Assembly: GCA_037157565.1 (NCBI GenBank)
Contig: JAZHRO010000073.1
Coordinates: forward strand, 21,776,501 to 21,840,500
Source of the DNA: Thalassia testudinum
Taxonomy: Eukaryota; Streptophyta; Magnoliopsida; Alismatales; Hydrocharitaceae
Direction of reading: 5' to 3'
Length of the DNA stretch: 64,000 bases
Both the position numbers and the translations under genes were made by a program. The notes below the pieces were generated by a model. It ran no database searches, was not told the DNA's origin, and saw only the letters and a program-made list of their open reading frames with translations. This document shows, one piece after another, positions 45,359 to 55,804 of the stretch. Positions within the stretch are counted from its first letter, which is position 1. Each line of letters begins with the position of its first letter.

Positions 45359-45715
45359 CTATGTATATATGTATTTATAGTTATAGATATATATATGTAT
45401 GTATATTTGTATGTATATATATATATATGTATAAATATATGTGTATATATATGTATATATATATATATATATGTATATATGCTTATACTTAGTTATATAG
45501 GTACTAATATATATATAGATATATGTATATATATATATATATGTATGTATATAAATATATGTATATATGTAAATATATATGTGTGTATATATATATATAA
45601 GTATATATATATGTATGTATGTATATATACTTATATATAATTGTATAGGTACTAATATATATATATATATTATATAGGTATATATATAAGTGTGTATATA
45701 CGGGTGTACAAGTGA
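44745..45715. repeat. TA-rich compound microsatellite in E 3' LTR
   Basis: About 970 bp of (TA)n/(TATATG)n/(TGTA)n with a (GT)10 run at 45228-45247, followed by a (GT)n/(GA)n section to 45786. It lies downstream of the LTR promoter, in the transcribed part. Long Ile/Tyr frames here are artefacts. Confidence 0.9.
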
Positions 45716-46086
45716 TCATGTGTGTGTACGAGAGTGTGTGTGTGTGTGTATGTGTGAGGTGAGTGTCAGTGAGAGAGAGAGAGAGCGTCTGCTAGAGAAG
45801 AAGCGTGGTGTTAAGCCGTCTGAAGCAGCCAGGCATCGTCTGATGGCCACGCGCAGTAGTGTGTACGCGCACGCGCAGGCGCGCGAAGACGCACGATGTT
45901 GGGAGCAGGCGTGGGGAAGAGACCGCAGCGCACCACACTGCGCGAAGAGGCGGGTACGAGCAAAGGCACCATGCGCTGAAGCGGGCGGGTGCGGGTGCTG
46001 GCAGACGCAGGCGCAAGTGATGGAGCGGGCGCGGGGAGAGACGCTGCGCGAGCTGGGGCCGGTAGAGGCGCGGAGAGAGAGTGCCA

Positions 46087-46166
46087 GGTGACCGATTAAG
46101 TGAGAAATTTACCGGTCACCGCACAGTAGCCACAGTGTTCCGCTAACTAGCGTGAACAGTGGCTAC
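46087..46166. other. Paired hairpins in E 3' LTR leader
   Basis: GGTGACCG (46087-46094) / CGGTCACC (46113-46120), then GTAGCCAC (46126-46133) / GTGGCTAC (46159-46166) with further inner pairing. Diverged copy of 57446-57525 in the 5' LTR. Confidence 0.65.
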
Positions 46167-47036
46167 AGTGCACGCTCGGCTCGCGCGATTGCCTGCACCC
46201 GGTTTCGTGAGTGCCGGCGTCGCTGCGCGCGCTGAAGGTCTGCGTCGGCTGCTGGCGAGTGCGGAGAGGGCTGGGCTGCCAGCGGAACTTCGCGACAGGT
46301 TGCGTGGAGAGGGGCGCGAGCGGCCTGTTGGTGTGCGCGGTGGCCTGCGTGCGGGCGAGCGGTGGCCTTCGTGCAGGCGCGTGGTAGCCGGTTGAGCTTC
46401 AAAGCTTGAAACTCCTATGGCAATGGCAGGGTTGGCTTGGTACGATGAAACAGGGAAGAGAACCACCATGCCCACCGGCTCTTTGATGAGCTGGGCGGTG
46501 GTGGGACTCACGGTGGTGGTTGTGCACCACAGTGAGGTGCTCCTGCCCGCAGAGTAGCTCCTCAGAAGGAGGAGAGGCTGCGTATGGAGGGGAGAGAGGA
46601 GGAGACAGCCTGCAAGGGAAGAGCAGCTGTGTGTTGGGTTTTTTTGTGTGGACCAGGCTCCCTTTGCAAAGAAGAAGCCGTGCTCTTTTTAAAGAGGAAG
46701 AAGGCATGCACAGCCATGCCCTGGTTGTGCATGGCTGTGCATGGCTGGCATGGCTGGCCTGCAGCAGAGAATGGAGTGAAGACGATCAGGCCATGCCATG
46801 CAGCCGCGGAGAAGAAAGTCAAATAGAAATAAAAATAAAGGTGGTGAATTTTGCAAGGCAGCACTTGAAGAATTTGTCAATTACAAGGCCATTTATTTCA
46901 CTCTCCTCCCCTCTCAAATAAATGCATGCATGCATGTATTTTCACAAATGCGGCTATGTCTAGCTAATATGCACTGGCAATGCTTGGAAATAGCACAAGA
47001 TGGCACAATTATTGGTGTATTTTTGCTGTGCAATCA

Positions 47037-47053
47037 TACCCCAATGCCTATCT
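47037..47053 (-). other. Polypurine tract of element E
   Basis: Minus: AGATAGGCATTGGGGTA immediately before the 3' LTR start TGATTGCACAG. Confidence 0.8.
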
Positions 47054-48309
47054 TTTGCTAGTCCCAAGCAAAACATTTTTGTATTGTATTTAGAAATGAT
47101 CTTAAGCTGAAGATTTTCTTCTGAGGCAACATAGGTGTGTTTATTGTTGGATATTGTGAGAACCAATTGTAGAGAATACTACCAATACTTCAAGTCTCAT
47201 ATGACATAGATCATCTCTCAACTTACCTGGACTCTTGATATTTAAACCTTAAGTACGATTTCCAGGACCCAGGAGGTTTTTGCCGTACTCAAGAGCTCAA
47301 GAGATTATGGCTAGTGCTTAGTGAAGGATCAAGACTGACCAAATGAACATTAAGACTCAAGCCCAGGGTTTCACGAATTTTTAAGTACAGGTTGGTCCCA
47401 GTTTCAGCTCATGTCTTCGGATTGACCCTTAAAAAGATGATGGAAACTCAACTCCCATTTTCCGACATTTGTGGCTCAAAGAAAACAGGGTATTTGCCCT
47501 GAAGAACTTTTTTTGTAGGAAGATTTTACAGACATTTGTGAGATATACTGATTTATTTGCATCTTTTTTTTTTTTGAAACACGTGTCAGTATATCTCTTA
47601 CAACATTATTTGGAGGAGCACACTTTTCTTTTTGGTGGGAGAGTTCCTTTTTTGGTGGAAAGAGTCTCTCCTAAACACAAGACTAAAGCCTAGGATAAAA
47701 AGTCTACCTACACGCACAGGTAAGGACTCCACCTTCCCTAATGAACACTAGGGTTGGATCTTATGTTCACCTGGCCTTTCTTGATATGTGTAGTGTGAAC
47801 CAAGATTACCTAGGCTCTCGAGTAGAAGCAAACCAACGGATCCTGTACTGGTGTCTCAGGTACAAGAATACGTCCTAAGTTAGGAGAGATTCCGATCTAT
47901 TTTGTCAATCTCAAGTGAATTAAGCCTGAGCCTGAGCGAATCAAGCTTCTGTGGCCTGGAAAGTCTTCAAAACAGTGGTTGAATAGCCATAAACACTTAT
48001 TGTATTTTTGTTTCAACCTTCAGATCATTACTAAACACCATTTTCATTTTTTTTTTATAGATAGATGGAAACTGCATGATACCATAAAATACCCAGATCC
48101 TATGGATGCCTATCCACCCCCCCATTCCAAACGATGCTATGTCCTCATATGCATGCAGGGTAAGGTAGAGGAAGGACGAAAGATCGGGTAGCGAGAGAGA
48201 AGGTGCAGGGTATACAGCAGGGTGGTAGGGTGGGTGGATGGTGGGTGGTGAAATGAAAAGTGAAGTGATCGTGACAATGGCGTGAAAAGTGATGGCGGAT
48301 GGTGAGTGA
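47054..48309 (-). other. Element E 3' non-coding region
   Basis: 1.25 kb without a supported gene between PPT and the post-pol hairpin. No env-like ORF is present here, unlike the position in element D that holds a 170-codon frame. Confidence 0.6.
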
Positions 48310-48329
48310 CGTTGGGGTGCCTCCCAACG
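48310..48329. other. Post-pol hairpin of element E
   Basis: CGTTGGG-GTGCCT-CCCAACG, 7-bp perfect stem with 6-nt loop, about 50 nt past the pol stop; same structure as in D (33109-33126). Confidence 0.65.
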
Positions 48330-48376
48330 AGCGTTGAATTTAATGTCCCTAGCTGGACTCAGAATGAGGCACAAAA

Positions 48377-49327
48377 TTAGTTACCCTCCAGCAGGGCAAC
48401 AGTTTCTCCGACGGGGGAAGGTTCATGAGTAAGATAGGGTTTCAAACGCTGCCCATTGACCGTAAATTTATGCCCAGATTTGGGATCTTCAATCTCAACA
48501 GCCCCGTTGGGAAATGGTCTCAAGACCAAGAAAGGACCAGTCCATTTGGACTTCAATTTCCCAGGAAAAAATTTGAGTCGGGAATTGTAGAGCCAAACTT
48601 GCTGAGATGGCTCAAATTCTTTCCGCTGAATGCGGCTGTCGTGAAAAGCATTAGTGTGCTGCTTGAAAGTTAAAGCAAAATCATAGGCTTCACGACGGAG
48701 CTCTTCCAGCTCCTGGAGTTGGAGTTTCCTTTCTTGACCACACGGGTTTGGGTCAAGGTTACATTGGCAAACCGCCCAATAAGCACGGTGCTCCAACTCC
48801 ACGGGCAAATGACAAGGCTTCCCGTAAACGATTCTATAAGGAGACATACCAAGGGGAGCCTTGAAGGCGGTCCGATACGCCCAAAGTGCGTCAATCAGTT
48901 TGTCGAACCAGTCCTTATGGTCAGGCCGAACCATTTTCTGGAGAATTTGCTTGATTTGTCGGTTCGACACCTCTGCCTGGCCGTTCGTCTGAGGATGATA
49001 CAGAGATGCGATACGATGGTGGACTCTGTATTTCCTCAGAAGTGCCTGAAAAGAAGCATGGGTAAAGTGGCTTCCTCCATCCGAGATAATGGCTCGAGGG
49101 ATCCCAAAGCGCGCAAAGATGTGGTCTTTGACAAATGGAGTGGATATAACACGGTCAGCACGATACGTGGGAATAGCCTCGATCCATTTCGAAACATAAT
49201 CAACCGCAACGAGAATGAATTCGAAGCCGTTGGAAGGAGCAAAGGGACCCATGAAATCAATTCCCCAAATGTCGAAGATTTCCACAACTAGGATGGGTTG
49301 TAAGGGCATCATGTCTCGACGTGACAT
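48377..49327 (-). pseudogene. Element E integrase core and C-terminus
   Basis: A 316-codon frame open from the end of the zinc finger to the pol stop. Catalytic D-D-E is complete: D24 (WGIDFMGPF), D83 ([10 protein letters not shown]), E119 ([10 protein letters not shown]), i.e. 58 and 35 residues between. Then [32 protein letters not shown] and the GPF-like C-terminal motif [19 protein letters not shown]; no chromodomain. Integrase would insert cDNA, giving the 5-bp TSD seen. The upstream zinc finger is broken by stops (TAG in CTWC-SLG and after SSLH). The first Met is only where the open frame happens to begin; the protein is part of a polyprotein. Confidence 0.9.
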
Positions 49328-49378
49328 TGACCCTAACGACTAGCACCAAGTGCAATGTTTGGCATAATTGTGTGCATC

Positions 49379-50101
49379 CTAGTGAAGGGAGGACCAAAAG
49401 AATCCGCACTGTAACACCTTGGCTGCGATTTTCCTCCCAGAGAAATGGCCTCCGCAGGCCTGATCGTGGCAGAAGGATAGCACACTGGGGAATTCACTGC
49501 CATGAATACAGCGACGAATGATTTGATCAGCACCTATGCGAAAAAGAAGTGGATTATCCCAGAAATAATACTTTGCTTCTGCCATGAGAAGCTCGCGCTG
49601 GTTTTTAGGCCAGCCACGTGGAAGGGATCCAGAAGCAATGTAATTGGCAATGTCGACATACCAAGGTCCACTTGCCACATTAATTGCCAATAGGTGCTCA
49701 TCAGGAAAAATCTCATTAATCGGTAGAGTAAGTCCAATATGGTCAGGGTTCAGTCTAGAAAGATGATCAGCCACAACATTCTGGGCTCCGGCCTTATCGC
49801 AGATCTCAATGTCAAATTCCTGGAGCAGAAGGATCCAACGAATCAGTCTAGGCTTGGCATCCTTCTTGTACATGAGATGGCGAATGGCCGCGTGATCAGT
49901 GAAAACAATAACTTGTGAGCCCAGAAGGTAAGAGCGGAATTTCTCCAGCCCAAAGATGACCACCAGTAGTTCTTTCTCAGTGGTAGTATAATTACGCTGG
50001 GCCTCGTCCAACGTCTTACAGGCGTAGTACACCACGAAGGGGTGTCTATCGCGTCTTTGTCCCAGGATGGCTCCGACTGCAAGGTCAGAAGCGTCACACA
50101 T
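49379..50101 (-). pseudogene. Element E RNase H and integrase zinc-finger start
   Basis: 240-codon open segment. RNase H acidic residues are all visible: D3 (MCDAS), E44 (TTTEKELL), D69 (VFTDHAA) and D112 (NVVADHLSR). It degrades the RNA strand of the RNA/DNA hybrid. Then a spacer and the first half of the integrase HHCC finger (H in FCHD and GGHFSGRK). Bounded by TAG codons on both sides (APVL-stop-PPDW upstream; SSLH-stop downstream), at the first of which C has Gln. Confidence 0.88.
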
Positions 50102-50131
50102 GAGTTCAAAGTCAGGGGACCAATCAGGTGG

Positions 50132-50587
50132 CTAGAGAACAGGGGCCTTAGTGATAGCATTACGCAGCTGCGTGCATGCTCGTATGTAGTCGGGGCCCAT
50201 ATCGAAGGGTACGTCGGTTGATAGGAGATGAGTTAAAGGTCGAGAAATCTTGGAGAAATCTTTGATGAATCTCCTATAGAAACCGACATGTCCCAGGAAG
50301 GAGCAGATTTGTTTGACAGAGCCAGGCATGGGTAAATCAGCAATTACATCAAGCTTAGCTCTGTCAACCTCGATACCCCTATCAGAGATGATATGTCCGA
50401 GAACAATTCCCTCATGCACCATAAAATGACTTTTTTCCCAGGAAAGCATGAGGTTTACATCAATACATCTCCTAAGGATACGGGTCAGGTTAGCAAGACA
50501 ATCATCGAAAGATGGTCCAAAGACCAAAAAGTCATCCATGAAGACCTCGAGAAAGTCACCCACCATGTCAAGAAATATCGCCAGCAT
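50132..50587 (-). pseudogene. Element E reverse transcriptase palm/thumb
   Basis: 151-codon open segment with the catalytic box F16-M-D-D19 (EVFMDDFLVFG), then LSWEKSHFMVHEGIVLGHIIS and the thumb/connection FLGHVGFYRRFIKDFSKI. It follows a TAG in PATF-stop-RCM where relatives have Gln. Catalytic residues are intact, unlike those of C. Confidence 0.9.
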
Positions 50588-50704
50588 ACATCTCTAGAAA
50601 GTTGCTGGCACGTTACAAAGTTCGAGCAGCATCCTTCTAAATGCAAAGGTACTGAAGGGGCAGGTAAAAGTGGTTTTCTCTTGGTCCCGGGGGTCAATTG
50701 CCAC

Positions 50705-51637
50705 CTAGTTATATCCTAAGAATCCATCCAGGAAACAGAAAAATTTATTTCCCTCTAACCGCTCCAGGATTTGGTCAATGAAAGGTAGCGGAAAGTGATC
50801 TTTCTTAGTTGCAGCATTGAGTTTCCTATAATCTACACACACTCTCCAAGATGTAGGAGTTCGTGTAGGGATGGATTCACCCCTGTCATTGACACGGATG
50901 GTGAGTCCCGCCTTTTTGGGCACGACACGAATCGGACTCACCCAGGGGCTATCGCTGATCGGGTAGATTATACCCACATCCAGCCACTTAATAATTTCCT
51001 TCTTAATGACCTCCCGCATGTTAGGGTTGAGACATCGCTGCATCTCGTGGGAAGGTCGAGCCTCCTCCTCCGTATATATACGGTGAGTGCAGTAGGAGGG
51101 GCTAATGCCAGATAAGTCTGATAAAGACCATCCAATGGCTGCCTTGTGTTCCATAAGGACCTTCGTTAGTTTGCACTCTTGCTCCCTGGTCAATTTTGAG
51201 CTGATGATTTCAGGGAGCATTTCATTTGGTCCCAGGAAAACATACTTAAGTGTACCGGGCAGCTCTTTCAGTTCGGGAGTGGATGGTGAAAGATCTGGCA
51301 TTTCTTGGGACAAGAGTGTCCCAGGCAGATCGGAGAACAAGTCAGGAGGAAGAAGTTGGCCCTCAAATTGGCCAAGAAGAGGGGCTTCTTGGATAGATGG
51401 ATCCAAAAAAAAATAGCCCCAGTGAGTAGTATATGGGCTCAAGGTCCCAGTGTGGAGTTGCAAATCTGCCTGATTTGCAACTCCACACTGAAAGGGCAAT
51501 CCGGTCTTCAAGAGTGTGGACCGGCGGTGAGTAGCCTGGATATGACTCAGACCACGAGGTATGGGAAGCGGAGAAAACCTCGTCAGAAGTCTGGTCAGGA
51601 GAAGGTACGGCAATAGGGAGGGATGGGGGAACGTCAC
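50705..51637 (-). pseudogene. Element E reverse transcriptase N-terminal part
   Basis: Open frame of 310 codons, in a different phase from the protease frame, with which it overlaps at 51363-51637. From about residue 130: LKYVFLGPNEMLPEII, GWSLSDLSGISPSYCTHRI, EVIKKEIIKWLDVGIIYPIS, WVSPIRVVPKKAGLT, WRVCVDYRKLNAATKKDHF. Ends at a TAG after FLDGFLGYN, where the family has Gln. The first 90 or so codons overlap the protease frame and the 19-bp hairpin (51448-51490); they need not be native sequence. Confidence 0.85.
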
Positions 51638-52481
51638 AATATGTGTTGGTTAGGCAATCGTCAGTGTTTACAGGTAATCCGCAGCAGTCAGAATAGGTCC
51701 CAAGTAGTCCGATACACGTGCTGACGGCCATGTCCTCGTCAGACGTGTCATCCTCGATGCAATCGCAATCAAAGTTCTTGGCTGCCTTGAAGATGTTAAG
51801 CTTGAGCTTTTCAGATCCAGCGGCAATCTCAATACAGCCTAACTCGTAGTTGATATGGGCGTAGGCTGTGGCCAAGAAAGGTCGACTAAGGATGATCGGA
51901 CAATCAGAAAGTGAGCTAGGAACTTCTATATCTAAAATATGAAAGTCAACAGGAAAACAGAGACTGTTGACCCTAACCACCACGTCTTCCACCACACCCT
52001 TCGGAATTTTGACAGAACAATCTGCCAACTGTAACGTGACAGGGGTGGGTTTCAGATTTCCCAAGGAAAATTTTTCGACCATGATGGTTGGAATAGGATT
52101 GATGGAAGATCCTAGATCAAGTAGGGCACGATTCAAATTGCAGCCTTGAATGCTACAGGAAATAAGCGGTGTGCCCGGATCTTTCTGCTTCGGTGGTAGA
52201 TTTGATAGTATAGCACAACTCGCATGAGGTGAGAGAACCATCGAATTCTTAGTTTTCTTTGACTGTCGCCTGGGTGTTGTGTAGTCTTTGAAAAATCGAG
52301 CGACAGTAGGTATGTGGTCGATAGCCTCTAGTAGGGGTACCTTGATTTCAACGTCCCTGAACAAATTACACAGGTTATCAAAGGCCTGTGTATCCTTCTT
52401 ATTTCCTTTTGGCTCCCTCAGTAGAGCCTTAGGGAATGGGACTGACTCTGGCACCAATTTGGGTGTATCGTCCTCTCGCAA
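51363..52481 (-). pseudogene. Element E protease with linkers
   Basis: 372-codon frame. Linker VPFPKALLREPKG and KVPLLEAIDHIPTVARFFKDY, protease active site ALLDLGSSINPIP (catalytic Asp at residue 122), LADCSVKIPKGVVEDVVVRV, PIILSRPFLATAYAHINYE. After about residue 290 the frame enters a region that C and A use as the RT linker; its last about 90 codons overlap the RT frame in another phase, so a frame change between protease and RT is needed. The simplest reading is an indel mutation; a programmed shift is less likely. Confidence 0.87.
51448..51490. repeat. Perfect 19-bp inverted repeat at the protease/RT frame overlap
   Basis: CAGTGTGGAGTTGCAAATC (51448-51466), loop TGCCT, GATTTGCAACTCCACACTG (51472-51490). 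No mismatch. It sits inside the 275-bp overlap between the two frames. Confidence 0.9.
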
Positions 52482-53219
52482 ATGCAGTGCACATCCCGAA
52501 TGAGAGAGCGATGAAGAAGACGGGCTAGGATCAGGTCGAGGCAGGTCGACGGTCTGCTTACCACTCGTAATGATCGCATTGGACGATGCGGGTCCAGTGG
52601 GATCAAAAGGTGGAGGAGGGTTCGCAATAGGGACATAAGAGTGAGGTGCTGCTGCGGGATTAGCCTGAAATCCCAGTGGAATGCTCGGAGCCAGCAGAAT
52701 TTGATGTACCTACCCCTGAGAAGGTGGTACCTATGGTTGAGGACCACGGGGTACGAAATTTCGCGGGTTTGGAACCGGTTGGGCTGGAAGAGTGCCCTAA
52801 GATCGAGTCGCCATGCGTAGTTGACTGATCTCAGCATTCTGCTGCGCCAATTGGTGCTGAAGAGAGGTCATGTTCTCTTCATGGCGTTTTGACATTTCCG
52901 TCATCATTCGCATCAATTTATCAAGAGGGCTTGATGCGTGTTCTATTTGCGGTATGCAAGGACTCGATGGCAGATTCGCCATAGGATTAGACTGGGCCCT
53001 TGGGATGACGGGTGCGGACGGTCACATTGGTCCACCCGTGGGGTTTGGGCACTGTGGGTTGTTGGACCATGCAAAGTTCGGATGATTTCTCCACCCTGGG
53101 TTATAGGTGGCCAAGAACGGGTTGTTCCCCAGGGCACAAGCGTCTTCTATTCCAGAAGACGTGTCCGCATGTAAATACGCATCCGAGCACATGGAGGCTT
53201 GGTCCTCCGTGTCAAAATA
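52482..53219 (-). pseudogene. Element E Gag C-terminal/linker region, several stops
   Basis: Between the gag stop and the protease frame. Readable pieces: an Asn/Pro-rich part (53220-53000), the 52982-52797 segment with HASSPLDKLMRMMTEMSKRH (coiled-coil-like, with QHQLAQQNAEISQLRM), and a Pro-rich part. Stops are TGA in GGPM-stop, TAG after ATRS, and two TAG in the Pro-rich part. It matches the 17230-17986 part of C in position and composition. No zinc knuckle seen. Confidence 0.65.
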
Positions 53220-54419
53220 CTAGCTCGCAGAAGCCAGATCCACATGACTTATCGAGTCGCTCGGCGCGACACTCGGTAAGGAAGGTCTTACGGGGTTTCT
53301 AGGGATAAGCCTGGTATTTGAAGAATTGGAATTGTGACGAAGTGGTGAGGTGGGGGTGTTTGCCATAGAATGGGCGGGGTTGGCCAAAAGCTCGTCCAGC
53401 TTCTTGTGCACGACGGAGACTTCATCCAATTTTTGTGCGATAAGGCTGAGATCTGTGGATGAATGGGAGGGTCCCGTGTCAACTTCGTGGACATTACGGG
53501 GCAGGCTGGTACGATTAAAGGCGACAATGGAGGCATTGTTCGTTGAGTTTTCACTCATATTTTCAAATAATTCGAATGCTCCATTCTCGTCTTTATTTAT
53601 GAAATTCCCTCCACAGGAAGCATCTGCAATCTGCTTCAAAGTCTCATTTAGCCCATAGTAGAAAATCTGGGCTACATGCCACTTAGGCAGACCGTGGTGC
53701 GGACACTTCCTGAGGAGGTCATTATATCTCTCCCATGCCTCATGAAACTGTTCGTCGTTTTGTTGCGTAAATGAAGTGATAGCATGGCGAAGCGCATTGG
53801 TTCGCCCGATTGGGAAGAAGTTCTTGAGAAACGCTGTTCGCATCTCTTCCCAAGAGTGGATGGTTCTCCCAAGGGTGAGTAACCACTGCGACGCTTTATC
53901 CCGCAATGAAAATGGGAACATTTTCATGAGGACTATAGGTAACCTAATATTTCTTGGTTTAACAGTTTCAGCCAATCGGGTTAGGTCTTCCAAGTGGAGA
54001 AAAGGATCTTCACTTGCAAGACCATGAAAGTGAAAATTTATCAGGCCAATTATGTTAGGTTTCAATTCAAAGTCGTCCCCGCCCATGGGGACCTGAATTT
54101 GTCCTATGGTCTCTGTAGCAGCGGGATTCTGATAGGAGCTAAGAGACCTAGGCTCCTCCCGTTCGGGAGGGTTCTGCATTTCCTCCATTGTTTCCCTAAT
54201 GGCCTCAATTTGTTCATTATACATTTCCATTTGGGCTTGGAGGCAGGTTATGGGATCTAAGGCTCCACCACCTGGTGGGTTTTGAGGGCGATTTCCTCCC
54301 TCGGGATTTGGGGGTGGGCATGCAGCCATGTTTGTGGAGGAGGAGGACGATTCGGCTTCCTTTCTAAATTTATCAGACAATTCACACAGTTCAGGGTTTT
54401 GTATCCTCCTCCCAAACAT
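53220..54419 (-). CDS. Element E Gag (399 aa, intact)
   Basis: The only intact long ORF in the window with a clear function. Start MFGRR is shared with A and C. Residues 24-60 are Ser/Asn/Gly/Pro-rich, 60-85 probably helical (LQAQMEMYNEQIEAIRETME), and about 115-275 form the Retrotrans_gag capsid domain: FHGLASEDPFLHLEDL, PFSLRDKASQWL, FFPIGRTNALRHAIT (201-215), EAWERYNDLLRKCPHHGLPKW, FYYGL, GGNFINKD. The C-terminal 120 residues are Asn/Ser-rich. Gag builds the cytoplasmic virus-like particle. Translation would begin about 1.4 kb downstream of the PBS. It ends at a TAG before 53220, close to SHVDLASAS; related copies appear to read on, so this stop may itself be a mutation. Confidence 0.9.
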   Translation of the reverse strand: MFGRRIQNPELCELSDKFRKEAESSSSSTNMAACPPPNPEGGNRPQNPPGGGALDPITCLQAQMEMYNEQIEAIRETMEEMQNPPEREEPRSLSSYQNPAATETIGQIQVPMGGDDFELKPNIIGLINFHFHGLASEDPFLHLEDLTRLAETVKPRNIRLPIVLMKMFPFSLRDKASQWLLTLGRTIHSWEEMRTAFLKNFFPIGRTNALRHAITSFTQQNDEQFHEAWERYNDLLRKCPHHGLPKWHVAQIFYYGLNETLKQIADASCGGNFINKDENGAFELFENMSENSTNNASIVAFNRTSLPRNVHEVDTGPSHSSTDLSLIAQKLDEVSVVHKKLDELLANPAHSMANTPTSPLRHNSNSSNTRLIPRNPVRPSLPSVAPSDSISHVDLASAS

Positions 54420-55786
54420 GCACTACTGCAAGAAGAATTGGGGGGATACAAAGGGAAAAGAGATGAGAGAAATGACGCCGCAAAGGTACACTTGATGACA
54501 AATCAACTCAATCAAATTCCTAACCTCTACAGTGTGCCCTTAGACTAAATATCTAAGTTACCTACTATCATGAACTATGGAACCAAATGCGAGCATTGCG
54601 GAACCACCAGGCCAGATTGAAAGGCCGTTTGCCCCAGTCTTAGACACATGATAGCACGCACGAACCCTCACCAGCACGTAGGCGCTACACGGAGGTAGTT
54701 AGACCTCCAATCCTTAATAAGGGTCAAGTTGCTACCAGTTTGTGTTAAAGGCTTAGGATCAAGTGCTTCTGGAATGTGAAGGATGTTATTTACGGGTAAT
54801 GCCCAAATGATTGATTTGTAGAGTGTGTAAATCAGGCATGCAATGGGGAAATCTCCCCGAATTGAAGTTTTAATTGGTGAATGGTTTTTAGAATTCAGCC
54901 TTAAGTAGTATGGATTTTAGGATTTCTCTGAATTACCAATTCAACCAATCTCCGAATTTTGAGAGAATATAAGTTTTATTCTAAGCCCAGCAAACCCTTC
55001 TTCAATGTCAATTAGTTAATGCATACTAAAATGCAATGGGCTTCCCTAGATGGAAATTTCTATGTGTGGATGCACGAGTCAATTTTAGATTAGTGTGAGA
55101 GGGAGCCAAAGCACTTCAATTCAAGTGCTCCCAATCACCAGAATGATTTCCACACACAAGGCTCAACCATAAGATGAAGAAAATCAAATTGTTGGGGTTG
55201 AAGTATTTGGGATCGAATCTTAGGCATGTGAAAGGTCGTGGTGGGGTTGAAATCAACTCAATTCCAAGACTCCCCACCAAAAAAGTGATCCCAAATTGCA
55301 GATAAATGAGGCAAAGAGGGATGCAATCAATCTTTTTATTTTTGCCTCAAAGAATACTTCACACGGCGAAAGATTCAAGAATCAAGAATCTAGGATCTTC
55401 GCTATGCGAAGTTTGGCGGGAAATCCCAAGGCAGTGGGAATGAAGGCAAACAATCAAACAAGTGATTTTTAATCCACTTGCCCCAAGAGATCCCAAGAAG
55501 TTTTTGTAGTTTTAGTTTTTTTTTCTATTAAGGTGACAAGTTAACCTAAGTTGCTAAGAAAGAAAGACCTACTTGTTCAGCAACGTGTGCGAAGCTCCAG
55601 TGCGGTGCCAACGACTTCGTGCTCTCATTCCCGCCTTGGATCTGCCCACGTCTCTGACTTCATCTGCCTGTCTTCTCCTTGCAATAGGTTCACCTGCACA
55701 GCAACAAACAAAAATACCCGTGAAGAGAAGTGTGTGAGAAGAGAAAAATTAAAGGAATGGAGTAAAAACTTTCTTGAATGCGCACT
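54420..55786 (-). other. Element E untranslated leader
   Basis: 1.37 kb with no supported gene between PBS and gag. AT-rich, as in C and A. Confidence 0.6.
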
Positions 55787-55804
55787 TCCCCAGCAACGGC
55801 GCCA
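55787..55804 (-). other. Primer-binding site of element E (tRNA-Asp)
   Basis: Minus: TGGCGCCGTTGCTGGGGA, one mismatch to the tRNA-Asp 3' complement, directly abutting the LTR end at 55805. Confidence 0.93.

Larger units (their letters stand above)
44290..47036 (-). repeat. 3' LTR of element E (2.75 kb)
   Basis: Plus coordinates start TGAAAAGATG and end TGCAATCA. On minus: U3, a TATA-like TTTAAAAAG near 46687-46696, then a GC/CpG-rich block (45820-46400) with two hairpins (46087-46120; 46126-46166), a TA-rich microsatellite (44745-45715), and the U5 motif (GGCCCAGAGTCGAACTCAGG on plus, about 44441-44460). Confidence 0.92.

Noticed and set aside
45263..45640. Ile/Tyr-rich frames in the TA repeats (also 56568-57089)
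   Set aside because: Translated microsatellite; no real protein.
46520..46921. 133-codon frame and antisense partners in E LTR (also 57758-58204)
   Set aside because: Present in both LTRs but on several frames and strands with no domain; located around the LTR promoter.
48377..48560. Chromodomain at the integrase C-terminus
   Set aside because: The C-terminus ends shortly after the KWTGPF motif with no aromatic-cage pattern; elements are non-chromoviral.
48719..49291. Plus-strand 190-codon frame
   Set aside because: It is the antisense of the element E integrase, whose protein is clearly recognisable on the minus strand.
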